Notes: a model not told the origin generated them from the sequence alone. A stretch of DNA of 33,056 bases from an uncultured Ignavibacterium sp. (GCA_937125135.1 CAKZLD010000121.1:1-33056), one strand, 5' to 3'; positions 7,327 to 17,772 are shown, numbered from the stretch's first letter. Translations and numbers: made by a program.

Positions 7327-10206
7327 TTATGCATAACTTTCAATTGGCAAACAGCTACAAACAAGATTTCTATCGCCATAAGCATTATCTACTCTACTCA
7401 CCGAAGGCCAGAATTTATTTTCATAGCAAAATTCAAGAGGATAAGCTGCTTTTTCTCTGCTATAAGGATAATTCCAATTATCAGATATTAAGGTCTTTAG
7501 AGTATGAGGAGCATTTTTAAGAACATTATCCGATTTACTAAACAATCCTTTTTCTATCTCATCAATCTCTTTTCTTATTGAAATCATAACTTCACAAAAC
7601 TTATCCAGCTCAGCTTTGGATTCACTTTCTGTTGGTTCAACCATCAAAGTACCTGGTACAGGGAAGGAAACTGTTGGTGCGTGATAACCGTAATCCATCA
7701 ATCTTTTGGCAATGTCTTCTACTTCCACATTTGAAGAATGTTTGAAAACTCTCATATCAAAAATTAATTCGTGGGCGACCATTTCATTAAGCCCTACATA
7801 AAGAGGTTTATAATAATCTTTCAATCTATTCTTAATATAATTTGCGTTGACAATTGCGGCTTTAGTAGCGTTTGTTAAACTCTCACTTCCCATCATTTTA
7901 ATATAACTATGGGAGATTAAAAGGATTAAAGCACTTCCCCAAGGAGCCGATGAGACTGCTGAGATTGACTTATCTTTATTGATATTTATTACAGAATGCC
8001 CGGGGAGAAATTTTTTAAGATGCTCTGCAACTGCAATAGGTCCCATTCCTGGTCCTCCACCACCGTGAGGGATACAAAATGTTTTGTGCAAATTTATGTG
8101 ACAAACATCAGCTCCGATAAGTGCAGGAGATGTTAAGCCAACCTGAGCATTAAGATTTGCTCCATCCATATAAACCTGTCCGCCACAATCGTGAACTATC
8201 TTACATATTTCCTGAATATTTTCTTCAAACACACCATGAGTCGATGGATATGTAACCATAAGAGCTGCTAAAGTATCTTTATATTGCTCGCTTTTAAGTT
8301 TAAAGTCATCGAAATCAATATTACCATTTGAATCACAATTTACTATTACCACTTTCATTCCGGCCATTACTGCACTTGCTGGATTAGTGCCATGAGCAGA
8401 GCAAGGAATTAAAACGACATTTCTTTGTTTTTGCCCAATATCATTCAAATATGCTTTTATAACTGCCAATCCCGCATACTCCCCTTGAGCACCGGAATTC
8501 GGTTGCAAAGAAACCGCAGGAAAACCGGTTATATTTTCCAAAAATTTTTCCAGCTCGTTAAAAATCTGTTGATATCCTTGAGTCTGTTCGATAGGAGCAA
8601 ATGGATGTAAATCCGAAAATTCCGGAAAAGTTACTCCCTGCATTTCAGTGGCAGCATTAAGCTTCATCGTACAAGAGCCTAATGGAATCATTGAATGAAC
8701 GAGTGATAGATCTTTATTCTCAAGTTTTTTGATATATCTCATCATTTCTGTTTCTGAATGATAAGAATTAAATATCGGATGAGTTAAATATTCACTTTTT
8801 CTGATAAGTTCTTCCGGAATTGATGAAAAGACAATCGCTTCTTCTGTGTCAATCTTATTGGAAAATTCTAAATTAACAGAAGATTTAAAGATATCAATGA
8901 TTTCTTTTACATCATTTAGTGTAGTTGTTTCTGAAAGTGATATTCCAATGTTACCATTTTCAAAATATCTGAAGTTAATCTCTTTTTCAATTGCTTTATT
9001 TTGAATTGATTTTTGTAAAGACTTATCAAGATTAATTGTAATTGTATCAAAATAAAAATTATTTAATTGTAAATAACCAAGACTCTTCAATGAAAGAGAA
9101 AGGTATTTAGTTAAATGATTAATTCGAGCAGCAATTTTTCTAAGATTTTCTGGACCGTGATAAACGGCGTACATTCCTGCCATCACCGCTAAGAGAACTT
9201 GAGCTGTGCAAATATTACTTGTTGCCTTTTCTCTTTTTATATGTTGCTCTCTTGTCTGAAGAGCCATTCTTAAAGCTTTATTACCTTGAGCATCAATTGA
9301 AACTCCAATGATTCTCCCCGGAATATTTCTTTTAAATTCCTCTTTTGTTGCGAAATATGCTGCATGTGGTCCTCCGTATCCCATTGGAATTCCGAATCTT
9401 TGTGTTGAACCAACAACACAGTCTGCACCGAACTCTCCGGGAGGTGTAAGAAGAGTTAAACTTAAAATATCTGCAATAACAATTTTGAACAAAGAATTTT
9501 CGTTAGCCTTTAAAAAAAGACTTTCATAATTGTTTATTTCTCCAATGTTTGATGGATACTGAACAATTAAGGCAAAGTAATCATTATTAAATTCTACAGA
9601 ATTATGATCACCAATAACAATCTCTATTCCTAAATGAGTAGCTCTTGTTTTTAACACATCAATTGTCTGTGGAAAGATATCTTCAGATACAAATATTTTA
9701 TGAGAATTAGCTTTATCTTTTTTTCTAAGATTATGAAACATTATCATTGCTTCTGCAGCAGCAGTACCTTCATCCAATAAAGATGCATTCGCAATTGGTA
9801 ATCCAGTTAAATCTGATACCATTGTTTGGAAATTAAGAAGTGCTTCCAAACGTCCTTGAGAAATTTCAGCTTGATAAGGAGTATACTGGGTGTACCAACC
9901 CGGATTTTCAAGAATATTTCGTTTAATTACAGAAGGAGTTATCGTCGGATAATAACCCATTCCAATATAGGATTTGAAAATTTTATTTCTCTTGGCAATT
10001 TTCTTTAAATCATTAAGATATTCTTGCTCAGAAAGAGGTTCACCAATATCTAAAGGTTTTGTACTTCTGATGTTTTTGGGGATTGTGTTATCTATTAAAT
10101 CATCAACTGAACTGAATCCACAAAATTTTGCCATTTCTTCAAGCTCTGTTTTTGAAGGACCAATATGTCTGTTTTCGAATTTGTCGGGATGTGATAAATA
10201 ATTCAT
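7327..10206 (-). CDS. gcvP: Glycine dehydrogenase (decarboxylating), P protein
   Basis: Pyridoxal-phosphate enzyme of the glycine cleavage system. It decarboxylates glycine and passes the aminomethyl group to the lipoyl arm of the H protein. The 959 residues are the full-length, fused form rather than split GcvPA/GcvPB. The N-terminal half shows [38 protein letters not shown] and [13 protein letters not shown]. The C-terminal half shows [13 protein letters not shown] and the cofactor Lys in [17 protein letters not shown] near residue 705. No gcvT or gcvH is in the window, so the system is dispersed. It heads a group with the Omp85-type gene and rsmE. Confidence 0.97.
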   Translation of the reverse strand: MNYLSHPDKFENRHIGPSKTELEEMAKFCGFSSVDDLIDNTIPKNIRSTKPLDIGEPLSEQEYLNDLKKIAKRNKIFKSYIGMGYYPTITPSVIKRNILENPGWYTQYTPYQAEISQGRLEALLNFQTMVSDLTGLPIANASLLDEGTAAAEAMIMFHNLRKKDKANSHKIFVSEDIFPQTIDVLKTRATHLGIEIVIGDHNSVEFNNDYFALIVQYPSNIGEINNYESLFLKANENSLFKIVIADILSLTLLTPPGEFGADCVVGSTQRFGIPMGYGGPHAAYFATKEEFKRNIPGRIIGVSIDAQGNKALRMALQTREQHIKREKATSNICTAQVLLAVMAGMYAVYHGPENLRKIAARINHLTKYLSLSLKSLGYLQLNNFYFDTITINLDKSLQKSIQNKAIEKEINFRYFENGNIGISLSETTTLNDVKEIIDIFKSSVNLEFSNKIDTEEAIVFSSIPEELIRKSEYLTHPIFNSYHSETEMMRYIKKLENKDLSLVHSMIPLGSCTMKLNAATEMQGVTFPEFSDLHPFAPIEQTQGYQQIFNELEKFLENITGFPAVSLQPNSGAQGEYAGLAVIKAYLNDIGQKQRNVVLIPCSAHGTNPASAVMAGMKVVIVNCDSNGNIDFDDFKLKSEQYKDTLAALMVTYPSTHGVFEENIQEICKIVHDCGGQVYMDGANLNAQVGLTSPALIGADVCHINLHKTFCIPHGGGGPGMGPIAVAEHLKKFLPGHSVININKDKSISAVSSAPWGSALILLISHSYIKMMGSESLTNATKAAIVNANYIKNRLKDYYKPLYVGLNEMVAHELIFDMRVFKHSSNVEVEDIAKRLMDYGYHAPTVSFPVPGTLMVEPTESESKAELDKFCEVMISIRKEIDEIEKGLFSKSDNVLKNAPHTLKTLISDNWNYPYSREKAAYPLEFCYENKFWPSVSRVDNAYGDRNLVCSCLPIESYA

Positions 10207-10321
10207 TAAAATTCCAGTATTAATTAAACTTTATATTTCAAACACAAAATTAAAGAGAACAATTCAAGTTAAAAACTTATTTAGAAGTCTCTGAATTATT
10301 TATCAAAAAAGAAGAGATTAT

Positions 10322-11095
10322 TTATTTGGAAAGAAGTCGAATGAGATTTTTTGCGGCTTCTTGCTCTGCAGATTTTTTGTTTTTTCCTACTCCAATTCCA
10401 GTTAAATTTTCGCCAATTTTAACCTGAATTGTAAACGTTCTGTCATGCTGTGGACCTTCTTCGTTCAGGAGTGTATAAACTGGCAATTCCATCTTCTCCG
10501 ATTGAGTATATTCTAAAAGCTGGCTTTTGTAATTTTGGTCAATAAGATGATTCCCCGAATCAATAAATGGTTTAATAAGAATTTTCTCGATAAATTTTTT
10601 GCAAGTTTCCAATCCTAAATCAAGATATAATGCTCCGATAATCGCTTCAAAAGCATCCGATTGAATAGTTTTAATTCCTCTATTTGATTTGTCGGATATA
10701 TTTTTATTCAATAACAAAAATTCATTCAGATTTAACTTCTCTGCACATTCTGATAAAGTATAGCGATTAACCAACTTAGCACGAACCTTAGTTAAAAAGC
10801 CCTCATCTTCATCAGGGAAATGATCAAATAGATAATTAGCAACCACGAGATTCAGCACAGCATCACCTAAAAATTCTAACCTCTCGTTTGAACTATCGTC
10901 TTCTTCAATTTTATCGAGGAAAGATCTGTGAATTAAAGCTTGAATGTAATATGATTTGTCTATAAAGGGAAAACCGATTCTTTTTTCAAGCTCTGTGAGT
11001 TGTTCATTTGTTAAAAATTTATCTGAAGAAAATGAAGCTTTTAATTTCTTCCGCTTATTGATAAGTGATTTTAAGCGGGAGATTAAATTGAACAA
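10322..11095 (-). CDS. rnc: Ribonuclease III
   Basis: Endonuclease that cuts double-stranded RNA and matures rRNA precursors. The 257 residues contain an N-terminal catalytic domain with the signature NERLEFLGDAVLNL (Glu74 and Asp78) and a second acidic pair in SDAFEAIIGA (Asp147, Glu150). The C-terminal double-stranded RNA-binding domain (about 188-256) ends in GKNKKSAEQEAAKNLI. A basic extension of about 30 residues precedes the catalytic domain. It starts 2 bases after fabF, as the last gene of the fab operon, a common arrangement in bacteria. Confidence 0.96.
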   Translation of the reverse strand: MFNLISRLKSLINKRKKLKASFSSDKFLTNEQLTELEKRIGFPFIDKSYYIQALIHRSFLDKIEEDDSSNERLEFLGDAVLNLVVANYLFDHFPDEDEGFLTKVRAKLVNRYTLSECAEKLNLNEFLLLNKNISDKSNRGIKTIQSDAFEAIIGALYLDLGLETCKKFIEKILIKPFIDSGNHLIDQNYKSQLLEYTQSEKMELPVYTLLNEEGPQHDRTFTIQVKIGENLTGIGVGKNKKSAEQEAAKNLIRLLSK

Positions 11096-11097
11096 AT

Positions 11098-12345
11098 TTA
11101 CGCCTCAAATTTTTTAAAGAGTAAAGATGCATTGTGACCACCAAAACCAAATGTATTACTTATTGCCGCCCTAACCTTAATCGGTGTTGCTTTCAATGCA
11201 GAATAATTCAAGTCGCATTCGGGATCGGGATTAGTAAGATTTATTGTAGGTGGTACTAAATCGTTTTGAATCGCAAGAACAGTTGCAATTGCTTCTATTC
11301 CGCCAGCAGCACCAAGCAAATGACCAGTCATTGATTTTGTTGAATTGACAACAATTTTATATGCATGATCAGCAAATAAAGTTTTGATTGCCATCGTTTC
11401 ATTTACATCATTATAAGGAGTAGAAGTACCGTGAGCATTTATGTGGTCAATATCGTAAATTGACAAACCCGCATCTTCAATAGCCATTTTCATAGACCTG
11501 ACAGCACCTTCACCACCAGGAGCAGGTGCGGTGATATGATACGCATCAGCTGTTAATCCAATACCGGCTATTTCAGCGATAATGTTTGCTCCTCTGTCTA
11601 ATGCGTGATTCAGCTCTTCAATAATCAATGTACCTGAACCTTCTCCCATAACGAAACCATTTCTATCTTTATCGAATGGTCTCGAGGCTTCTTTATAACG
11701 GTCATTCCAGGTTGAAAGTGCTTTCATAGCATTAAAACCGCCAATAGACATTTCAGCAATTGCAGCTTCGCTTCCACCACAGAGCATTATATCAGCTAAA
11801 CCTCGTTGAATAATCATGAAAGCATCAGCTATTGCGTGAGAAGCAGTAGCACAAGCAGACGTAGTTGCATAATTAGGTCCCTTCAAACCGTATTTAATTG
11901 AAATTTGACCAGCTGCTAAATCTGCAATCATCATTGGTATGAAAAAAGGACTAATTGTACCAGGATTTTTTGCTTGAAAATACTTAAAATGCTCATTTTG
12001 TAATGCTTCCATTCCACCAATGCCACTACCGAAGATTACACCGAATCTTTCTTTGTTTATTTTATCTAAATTAAGTTGAGCAGATTCGATAGCTTCTTGA
12101 GCCGAAACAAGTGCGTATTGTGTGAATGGATCAGTTCGTTTAATGCTTTTTTTTTCGAAATAGTCTAAAGGATTGAAATTTTTTATTTCTGCGGCAAATT
12201 TTGTTTCGAAATTGGTAGTATCGAACTTTGTAATTAATTCAACACCATTCTCACCGGATATAAGTGCATTCCAGTAATTTTTTACTCCTATCCCAATTGG
12301 AGTAACAGCACCTAATCCTGTAACTACAACTCTTCGCTTATGCAT
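11098..12345 (-). CDS. fabF: 3-oxoacyl-ACP synthase II (FabF)
   Basis: Condensing enzyme that extends acyl-ACP with malonyl-ACP in fatty-acid elongation. The 415 residues carry the Cys-His-His triad: Cys165 in TTSACATASH, His305 in NAHGTSTPYND, and His342 in TGHLLGAAGG. It follows acpP after 92 bases, which hold a long inverted repeat. No Shine-Dalgarno sequence is seen before its ATG, unlike acpP. The C-terminal NTFGFGGHNAS segment is typical. Confidence 0.97.
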   Translation of the reverse strand: MHKRRVVVTGLGAVTPIGIGVKNYWNALISGENGVELITKFDTTNFETKFAAEIKNFNPLDYFEKKSIKRTDPFTQYALVSAQEAIESAQLNLDKINKERFGVIFGSGIGGMEALQNEHFKYFQAKNPGTISPFFIPMMIADLAAGQISIKYGLKGPNYATTSACATASHAIADAFMIIQRGLADIMLCGGSEAAIAEMSIGGFNAMKALSTWNDRYKEASRPFDKDRNGFVMGEGSGTLIIEELNHALDRGANIIAEIAGIGLTADAYHITAPAPGGEGAVRSMKMAIEDAGLSIYDIDHINAHGTSTPYNDVNETMAIKTLFADHAYKIVVNSTKSMTGHLLGAAGGIEAIATVLAIQNDLVPPTINLTNPDPECDLNYSALKATPIKVRAAISNTFGFGGHNASLLFKKFEA

Positions 12346-12372
12346 GAATCAATAGCTAAATAGGAATGTATG

Positions 12373-12430
12373 AAGAGACTATCTCCAAAATTTTTAAGTG
12401 AATATGATATACGATTTGAGATAGTCTCTT
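12373..12430 (-). repeat. 13-bp inverted repeat between acpP and fabF
   Basis: AAGAGACTATCTC (12373-12385) and GAGATAGTCTCTT (12418-12430) are perfect inverted copies around a 32-base AT-rich loop. The hairpin begins 7 bases after the acpP stop. There is no U-tract after it on the minus strand, so it is not a standard terminator. It may be an RNA stability, processing or partial-attenuation element that keeps acpP more abundant than fabF; that role is inference. Confidence 0.7.
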
Positions 12431-12437
12431 TAGAACA

Positions 12438-12671
12438 CTATGATAATTTATTTTTAAGATAATTTATAGCGTCGCCAACTGTTCCGATTTTTTCAGCATC
12501 TTCGTCTGGAATTTGAATGTTGAAAGCACTTTCAAAACCCATTACTAATTCAACTATATCTAATGAATCAGCACCTAAATCATTTGTAAAAGATGCTTCG
12601 GGAGTAATCTGAGATTCTTCAACACCTAATTTGTCGATAATAATTTCTTTTACCTTTGCTTCTATATCCAT
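12438..12671 (-). CDS. acpP: Acyl carrier protein
   Basis: A 77-residue acidic carrier protein that holds growing acyl chains on a phosphopantetheine arm. The attachment Ser36 sits in the canonical [12 protein letters not shown] motif. The start is fixed by AGGAG six bases before the ATG, the clearest Shine-Dalgarno sequence in the operon, fitting the high expression usual for ACP. It lies between fabG and fabF. Confidence 0.97.
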   Translation of the reverse strand: MDIEAKVKEIIIDKLGVEESQITPEASFTNDLGADSLDIVELVMGFESAFNIQIPDEDAEKIGTVGDAINYLKNKLS

Positions 12672-12729
12672 TTTTTTCTCCTATTAGTTATAATGTTTAT
12701 TTAATTGTTTTTTTGTTAATTATCAATTG

Positions 12730-12761
12730 TAAATTTAATAAAAATGTATTTGAATAGAAAA
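12730..12761 (-). promoter_or_regulatory. Weak Bacteroidota-type promoter candidate for acpP
   Basis: On the minus strand TTTT (12761-12758), 20 bases, then TAAATTTA (12737-12730) approximates TTTG-N20-TAnnTTTG with one mismatch in each box. It lies in the fabG-acpP gap and would give acpP an internal promoter. Chance matches are easy in this AT-rich gap. Confidence 0.3.
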
Positions 12762-12762
12762 A

Positions 12763-13524
12763 TTACATCGTAAGTCCACCATCAACCGCAATGACTTGCC
12801 CGGTAATATAATCAGCATCACCGCTACATAAAAATGCAACGACTTTAGCAACATCTTCCGGAACACCCATTCTTTGCATTGGAACATTCTGAAGTAATTT
12901 TTTTCTCTGTTCTTCGTTTAATTTTTTTGTCATATCTGTTTCAATGAATCCGGGAGCAATTGCATTGACTGTAATTCCTCTTGATGCAACTTCACGAGCC
13001 ACAGATTTCGTAAAACCGATTACACCTGCTTTCGAAGCTACATAATTAGCCTGTCCGGGATTTCCAATCAACCCAACTACAGAAGCAATGTTTATTATCC
13101 TTCCATAACGTTGGTTAATCATTGGTCTTAAAACTGCCTTAGTGTAATTAAAAACTGACTTTAAATTTGCATTGATGACATCATCAAATTCTTTTTCAGT
13201 CATTCGTAAAAGAAGATTATCCCGTGTAATTCCAGCATTATTTACCAGAATGTCCACTCCACCTAATTTTTCTATTGCGGCATTCACTGTAGCTTGAGCT
13301 TCTTCAAAAGATGAAGCATCGGCTTTGAATGCAAATATTTTAGTTGGGTCCGGAATTTCTGACATTATTTCTTCAGCACATTCATCACAGCTGTTATATA
13401 CAAAAGCAACATCTGAAAAGAGAACTCCACAACAGCTTCGTGCAGCTAATTCTTTAACAATTGCTCTTCCAATTCCTCTTGTTCCACCAGTAACAATTGC
13501 ACGCTTATTTTTAATTTCCCTCAT
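12763..13524 (-). CDS. fabG: 3-oxoacyl-ACP reductase (FabG)
   Basis: NADPH-dependent SDR enzyme reducing 3-oxoacyl-ACP in fatty-acid elongation. The 253 residues show the cofactor motif TGGTRGIG (residues 12-19), NNAG at 95-98 and the catalytic Ser148, Tyr161 and Lys165 (YVASK). The C-terminal [15 protein letters not shown] is typical. Compared with usual FabG, the segment after the first helix has about six extra residues and four cysteines (31, 32, 46, 49). The start has GGAG six bases upstream and overlaps the DUF3109 gene by 14 bases. Confidence 0.95.
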   Translation of the reverse strand: MREIKNKRAIVTGGTRGIGRAIVKELAARSCCGVLFSDVAFVYNSCDECAEEIMSEIPDPTKIFAFKADASSFEEAQATVNAAIEKLGGVDILVNNAGITRDNLLLRMTEKEFDDVINANLKSVFNYTKAVLRPMINQRYGRIINIASVVGLIGNPGQANYVASKAGVIGFTKSVAREVASRGITVNAIAPGFIETDMTKKLNEEQRKKLLQNVPMQRMGVPEDVAKVVAFLCSGDADYITGQVIAVDGGLTM

Positions 13525-14092
13525 TTAACACTCCATTTTTGCTTAAAATTTCTTCTTTCATTTTTAATAATTCTTCAAATCCTTCTTCACCAAAAAAATA
13601 TTTTAATTCCTCCTGACAATGTTCGAAAATAGTTGTATGAACATTTGCTTTGAAGTTACAAGTTTCAAGTCTGTCAATATGTTCATCGTCAATCGTTAAT
13701 GTATTTTCATATATTGTCAAAGGGAACAAAACACAATAAACGGGTTTATATTTCCATTTATGAACATTATGTTGATTAGCAAGTCTCTGTAATACACATA
13801 ATCCATCTTTATCTAAGAAAGCACATTTGCCGTTAATAATCTCTGTACCTACTGCAATACCAGATTCAAAGTCTTTATCGGCTTCAGGCTCTTCAAACCA
13901 TTCTTCCGGATTTTTTGATTGAGTGTAATCGCAAATCGGAATAATTTCATTCTTCAAAGACATTATCTTTTGATATTCTTTTAAGTCAGTATAAACTCCA
14001 TAATAACAACATTCTCCTTTACAATCACATCCAAACTTAAAGGTGAAAATTTTAGGATCTATTTTTATTCCGTTTATCGGTTTCAAGTTCAT
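13511..14092 (-). CDS. DUF3109-family cysteine-rich protein
   Basis: A 193-residue protein that I assign to DUF3109 (YkgJ-like, cysteine-rich) from the segment [15 protein letters not shown] near residue 20, the [15 protein letters not shown] segment, and [11 protein letters not shown]. The cysteine pattern suggests metal or Fe-S binding, but no function is established to my knowledge. It lies between fabD and fabG, 5 bases after fabD and overlapping fabG by 14 bases, so it is translated as part of the fatty-acid operon. There is no signal peptide, so it is cytoplasmic. Confidence 0.85.
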   Translation of the reverse strand: MNLKPINGIKIDPKIFTFKFGCDCKGECCYYGVYTDLKEYQKIMSLKNEIIPICDYTQSKNPEEWFEEPEADKDFESGIAVGTEIINGKCAFLDKDGLCVLQRLANQHNVHKWKYKPVYCVLFPLTIYENTLTIDDEHIDRLETCNFKANVHTTIFEHCQEELKYFFGEEGFEELLKMKEEILSKNGVLNEGN

Positions 14093-14097
14093 ACTGA

Positions 14098-15012
14098 TTA
14101 AATGTAATTATTAACATCAGAATAAGTATCAATTCCGTAACATTTCACGTTGGGATTAATACGCTTTACTAATCCTTGAAGCACTTTTCCTGGACCAATT
14201 TCATAAAATTCTTCTATGCCGTCATTAATCATATTTAAAATTATTTCTTCCCATCTCACAGGAGCATTTAACTGTTCAAGTAATAACTTTTTAATTTCAT
14301 TTTTATCTGATACTGGTTTGGCTGTTACATTCGTATAAACGGGAATTCTCGCATCATAAAAATTTGTTTGATCGAGTGCATTGGACAGTCGTTCAATTGC
14401 TGGTTCCATCAGAGGAGAATGAAAAGCACCACTTACTACTAATTCTTTTACAAGTTTAGCTCCTTTTGATTTACATAATTCCATAGCTTTATGAACGCCC
14501 TCGATAGAACCTGAGATAACAATCTGACCGGGTGAATTAAAATTAGCACATTGAACTATTCCAAAGGATGAGGTTTCTTCACAAATGGAATTTACAACAT
14601 CGGGATTTAGCCCGACAATCGCAGCCATAGTGCCTTTCATAACTGAACCAGCATATTGCATTGCCAGCCCTCTTTGACGAACTAATTTAATTGCTTCATA
14701 AAATTGTATTGCTCCAGCAGAAACTAACGCTGAATACTCGCCGAGAGAGTGTCCTGCAACTGCATCAGGCCTTAAAGTTCTAATTAAACTTGCAAGCACT
14801 ACACTGTGTAAAAAAATTGCTGGCTGAGTAAACTCAGTTTGTTTTAATTCTTCCTCAGGCCCGTTAAACATTATGTAAGAAAGATTTGCTCCGACTGCTT
14901 CATCAGCAGTTTTTATCATTTCCTTCGCTTCCACCGAATTATCAAATAAATCTTTCGCCATTCCAACATATTGAGAACCTTGACCGGGAAATATGAAAGC
15001 TTTTTTTGACAT
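14098..15012 (-). CDS. fabD: Malonyl-CoA:ACP transacylase (FabD)
   Basis: Moves malonyl from CoA to ACP for chain elongation. I chose the ATG at 15012 (304 residues, MSKKAFIFPGQGSQ) over the upstream one at 15057, because the family begins at this strand, an AGGA lies 6 bases upstream, and the earlier start would overlap fabH. The nucleophile Ser89 is in AGHSLGEYSAL, and the catalytic His202 is in SGAFHSPLM. It starts 8 bases after the fabH stop. Confidence 0.96.
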   Translation of the reverse strand: MSKKAFIFPGQGSQYVGMAKDLFDNSVEAKEMIKTADEAVGANLSYIMFNGPEEELKQTEFTQPAIFLHSVVLASLIRTLRPDAVAGHSLGEYSALVSAGAIQFYEAIKLVRQRGLAMQYAGSVMKGTMAAIVGLNPDVVNSICEETSSFGIVQCANFNSPGQIVISGSIEGVHKAMELCKSKGAKLVKELVVSGAFHSPLMEPAIERLSNALDQTNFYDARIPVYTNVTAKPVSDKNEIKKLLLEQLNAPVRWEEIILNMINDGIEEFYEIGPGKVLQGLVKRINPNVKCYGIDTYSDVNNYI

Positions 15013-15020
15013 ATAAATTC

Positions 15021-16022
15021 CTAATCTATTGCCCAGACTAAATGAGAAGCTCCCCAAGTATAGCCCGCACCAAAAGCTGCAAGAATTAGATTATCACCTT
15101 TCTTTAATTTTCCAGCACGGTAATATTCTGTTATACAGGATGGGATTGTAGCTGCAGTTGTATTACCATATTTATCAATATTAATCATAACTTTATCTTT
15201 AGACACACCCATTCTTTCTGCGGTTGCGTCTATTATTCTCATATTGGCTTGATGAGGAACAAGATAAGCAACATCTTCTGATTTAAGTCCACTCATTTCC
15301 ATTACTTCAACTGATACATCTGCCATACCTTTAACTGCTACTTTAAATACTGCTTTTCCGTCTTGATAAATGTAATGCCATCGTTTATCAACTGTCTCGT
15401 GAGTTGATGGATTAAGACTGCCTCCTCCAAGCATATTAAGATAATCTTTACCCGAACCATCAATTCTGAGGATAGAGTTTTTCAATCCTAAGTTATAATC
15501 TTCCGTTGGTTCTAATAAAAAAGCTGAACCAGCATCACCGAATAAGATGCAGGTATTCCTATCTGTATAGTCAACAATTGAACTCATTTTATCAGCGCCT
15601 ATTACTAATACTTTTTTATATCTACCTGATTCAATTAGTGAAGCACCTGTTTGAAGAGCAAATAGAAATCCTGAACAAGCAGCCGATAAATCAAATCCCC
15701 AAACGTTTGGTAATCCAAGTTTGTATTGAACCAATGTTGCAGTTGCAGGGAAAAACATATCCGGAGTTACAGTTGCAATTATTAAAGCGTCTATTTCATC
15801 TTTGTTAATATTATGTTTCTCAATTAAATCTTGAGCTGCCAAAGTTGCTAAATCACTTGTTGCACCATTTTCGAGAATTCTTCTTTCTCTGATTCCTGTT
15901 CTGGTTAAAATCCATTCGTCACTAGTTTCAACTATCTGTTCAAAGTATTTATTATCAAGAATTTTATCAGGGACATACATTCCCACAGCAGTAACAATTG
16001 CATTAAACTTTTTATTTGACAT
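15021..16022 (-). CDS. fabH: 3-oxoacyl-ACP synthase III (FabH)
   Basis: Starts fatty-acid synthesis by condensing an acyl-CoA primer with malonyl-ACP. The 333 residues carry the Cys-His-Asn triad: Cys116 in SAACSGFLFAL, His257 in VPHQANMRIID, and Asn287 in YGNTTAATIP. It lies 7 bases after plsX in the fab operon. Primer choice (acetyl or branched) cannot be read from the sequence. Confidence 0.97.
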   Translation of the reverse strand: MSNKKFNAIVTAVGMYVPDKILDNKYFEQIVETSDEWILTRTGIRERRILENGATSDLATLAAQDLIEKHNINKDEIDALIIATVTPDMFFPATATLVQYKLGLPNVWGFDLSAACSGFLFALQTGASLIESGRYKKVLVIGADKMSSIVDYTDRNTCILFGDAGSAFLLEPTEDYNLGLKNSILRIDGSGKDYLNMLGGGSLNPSTHETVDKRWHYIYQDGKAVFKVAVKGMADVSVEVMEMSGLKSEDVAYLVPHQANMRIIDATAERMGVSKDKVMINIDKYGNTTAATIPSCITEYYRAGKLKKGDNLILAAFGAGYTWGASHLVWAID

Positions 16023-16029
16023 CTAATTA

Positions 16030-17058
16030 TTATCCTTTTTTATAATCTGAAATTGATCGCTGAATTTTTTCAACTAATTTATTATCAAACATCTTTTTTG
16101 CTTTTAATATCATATTAGTAATTGCTTTCGGAGTGCTTGATCCGTGACCAATAATTGATATTCCATTAATACCAAGCAGAGGAACTCCACCGTGTTCCTG
16201 ATAATCCAAACTTTTCAATGCTTTTTTTAATGTTCCTTTAATAAGCATAATTTTTAATGCATCAAAAATGTTTTGCTTTGCTGTTTGTTGTAGCAGATGT
16301 TTTAGTAATTTCGGAACAGACTCACCAAACTTAAGTAAAATATTTCCAACAAAACCATCACAAACAACCACATCAACTTGTTTTGTTAATAAATCTCGTC
16401 CTTCAACATTTCCTATAAAATTAAGATTGGAATTTTTCAATAAATCATAAGCTTCATTTGCAACTTCATTACCTTTTCCTTCTTCTTCTCCCATACTCAA
16501 CAAACCAACTTTAGGATTGGAAATTCCATCAATTTCTTTCGCATAAATAGAACCCATAATTGCATACTCAAGCAAATGAATTGCTTTGGCGTCTTTTCCG
16601 GCTCCGACATCATACAAAGAGCAAGTTCCAAAAATGTTTGGAAGTTGAGCACCAATTGTTGGCCTACCAACTCCTTCAATTCTACCTGTTATCAAAGTAG
16701 AAGCTGCCATCATTGCACCGGTATTTCCGGCACTTACAAAAGCATCTGCTTTTCTATCTTTTACCATTTTTGCTCCAACTACTATGGAAGAGTTCGGCTT
16801 TGTTTTCAATGCAGTTGTTGGAGATTCTCCCATCTCAATAGTTTCAGAAGCATTGATTATGTTTTGTTTACTGAAAGAAAGATTATTTTTTGCGAGTACT
16901 GAAAAAATTTCTTCTTCCTTTCCAATCAAAAAAAGTTCAGTATCCTTTAATGAAGATAGCGCAGCAACTGTTCCAAGAACAACATTCTCGGGGGCAAAAT
17001 CCCCACCCATTGCGTCAATGGCAATTTTGCACTTTTGTTCTGAATCTGAACCTGCCAT
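16030..17058 (-). CDS. plsX: Phosphate acyltransferase PlsX
   Basis: Makes acyl-phosphate from acyl-ACP, feeding PlsY in phospholipid synthesis. The 342 residues show KIAIDAMGGDFAPENVVLG at the start, ASETIEMGESPTTAL, SAGNTGAMMAAS and the C-terminal EHGGVPLLGINGISIIGHG. It follows rpmF by 14 bases and precedes fabH, the order widely seen in bacteria. Confidence 0.97.
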   Translation of the reverse strand: MAGSDSEQKCKIAIDAMGGDFAPENVVLGTVAALSSLKDTELFLIGKEEEIFSVLAKNNLSFSKQNIINASETIEMGESPTTALKTKPNSSIVVGAKMVKDRKADAFVSAGNTGAMMAASTLITGRIEGVGRPTIGAQLPNIFGTCSLYDVGAGKDAKAIHLLEYAIMGSIYAKEIDGISNPKVGLLSMGEEEGKGNEVANEAYDLLKNSNLNFIGNVEGRDLLTKQVDVVVCDGFVGNILLKFGESVPKLLKHLLQQTAKQNIFDALKIMLIKGTLKKALKSLDYQEHGGVPLLGINGISIIGHGSSTPKAITNMILKAKKMFDNKLVEKIQRSISDYKKG

Positions 17059-17072
17059 CAGAGAAGAATTAA

Positions 17073-17252
17073 TTAACTTTTAGGAACAATTACTGATCTT
17101 TTATTGTAGTAACCGCAAGATGGGCAAGCTTTGTGAGCTAATTTCATTTCGCCACAATTTGAACATACGCTCAATGTTGGAACAGAAGCTTTATAATGTG
17201 TTCTTCTTTTATCTCTACGGCTCTTAGACATTTTTCGTTTCGGATTTGGCAT
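17073..17252 (-). CDS. rpmF: Large ribosomal subunit protein bL32
   Basis: A 59-residue basic protein beginning [20 protein letters not shown], typical of L32. It has a zinc-ribbon with Cys30, Cys33, Cys43 and Cys46 (CSNCG and CPSCGYY). The ATG lies one base after the TGA of the DUF177 gene, so the two are coupled. The DUF177-rpmF-plsX order is classic. Confidence 0.97.
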   Translation of the reverse strand: MPNPKRKMSKSRRDKRRTHYKASVPTLSVCSNCGEMKLAHKACPSCGYYNKRSVIVPKS

Positions 17253-17253
17253 T

Positions 17254-17772
17254 TCATCTATTCCTTTTTTTATTATTTAATTTATCTTTGTTTTCAATCA
17301 ATGGTAACCAGACTGGATTTATTTCTTCCTTCTGACATTTGCATTCATCATGATTTAAATCTATACCACATCTGGGACATAATCCTTTACAATCTTCTTT
17401 ACAAAGTTTTTTCATTGGAATTGAGAGAATAGCAAATTCTCTAACATCATTTCTCAAACTAATTTTATCAGTTTCTCGATTTATATAAGTAACATTTATA
17501 TCGTCTGATTCAGTTTTATCATTTCTCATCAAATATATCATTTGGTAGCTACTTGTTAATTGATTTTCAAACTTACAAGTACATCTATCGCATTCAAACT
17601 CTGCTGAAACAACAGAACTCACTTCTGCAATCAACTGATCAGAAAGTTTATTCAATATAACTTTGGTATTGATTTCACCAAAAAATGGTTCATTCAATTC
17701 AATATCTTCAACTTTCTCTGTAAAATCAAAAACATGCCGCCCCAAGCTTAAATTTGCAATTTTGATAATCAT
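17254..17772 (-). CDS. DUF177 (YceD-like) protein
   Basis: A 172-residue protein from the ATG at 17772; a TTG 15 bases earlier is less likely. DUF177/YceD proteins are regularly encoded just before rpmF, and YceD has been linked to 23S rRNA metabolism. The sequence shows ECDRCTCKF near residue 62 and a second cysteine cluster with [16 protein letters not shown] near residue 130, consistent with a metal-binding knuckle. A strong promoter candidate lies just upstream, so this is probably the first gene of the fab operon. Confidence 0.9.
   Translation of the reverse strand: MIIKIANLSLGRHVFDFTEKVEDIELNEPFFGEINTKVILNKLSDQLIAEVSSVVSAEFECDRCTCKFENQLTSSYQMIYLMRNDKTESDDINVTYINRETDKISLRNDVREFAILSIPMKKLCKEDCKGLCPRCGIDLNHDECKCQKEEINPVWLPLIENKDKLNNKKRNR

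Noticed and set aside
15013-15057. Upstream start giving FabD 15 more residues
   Set aside because: It would overlap fabH, while the ATG at 15012 has AGGA upstream and matches the family start.
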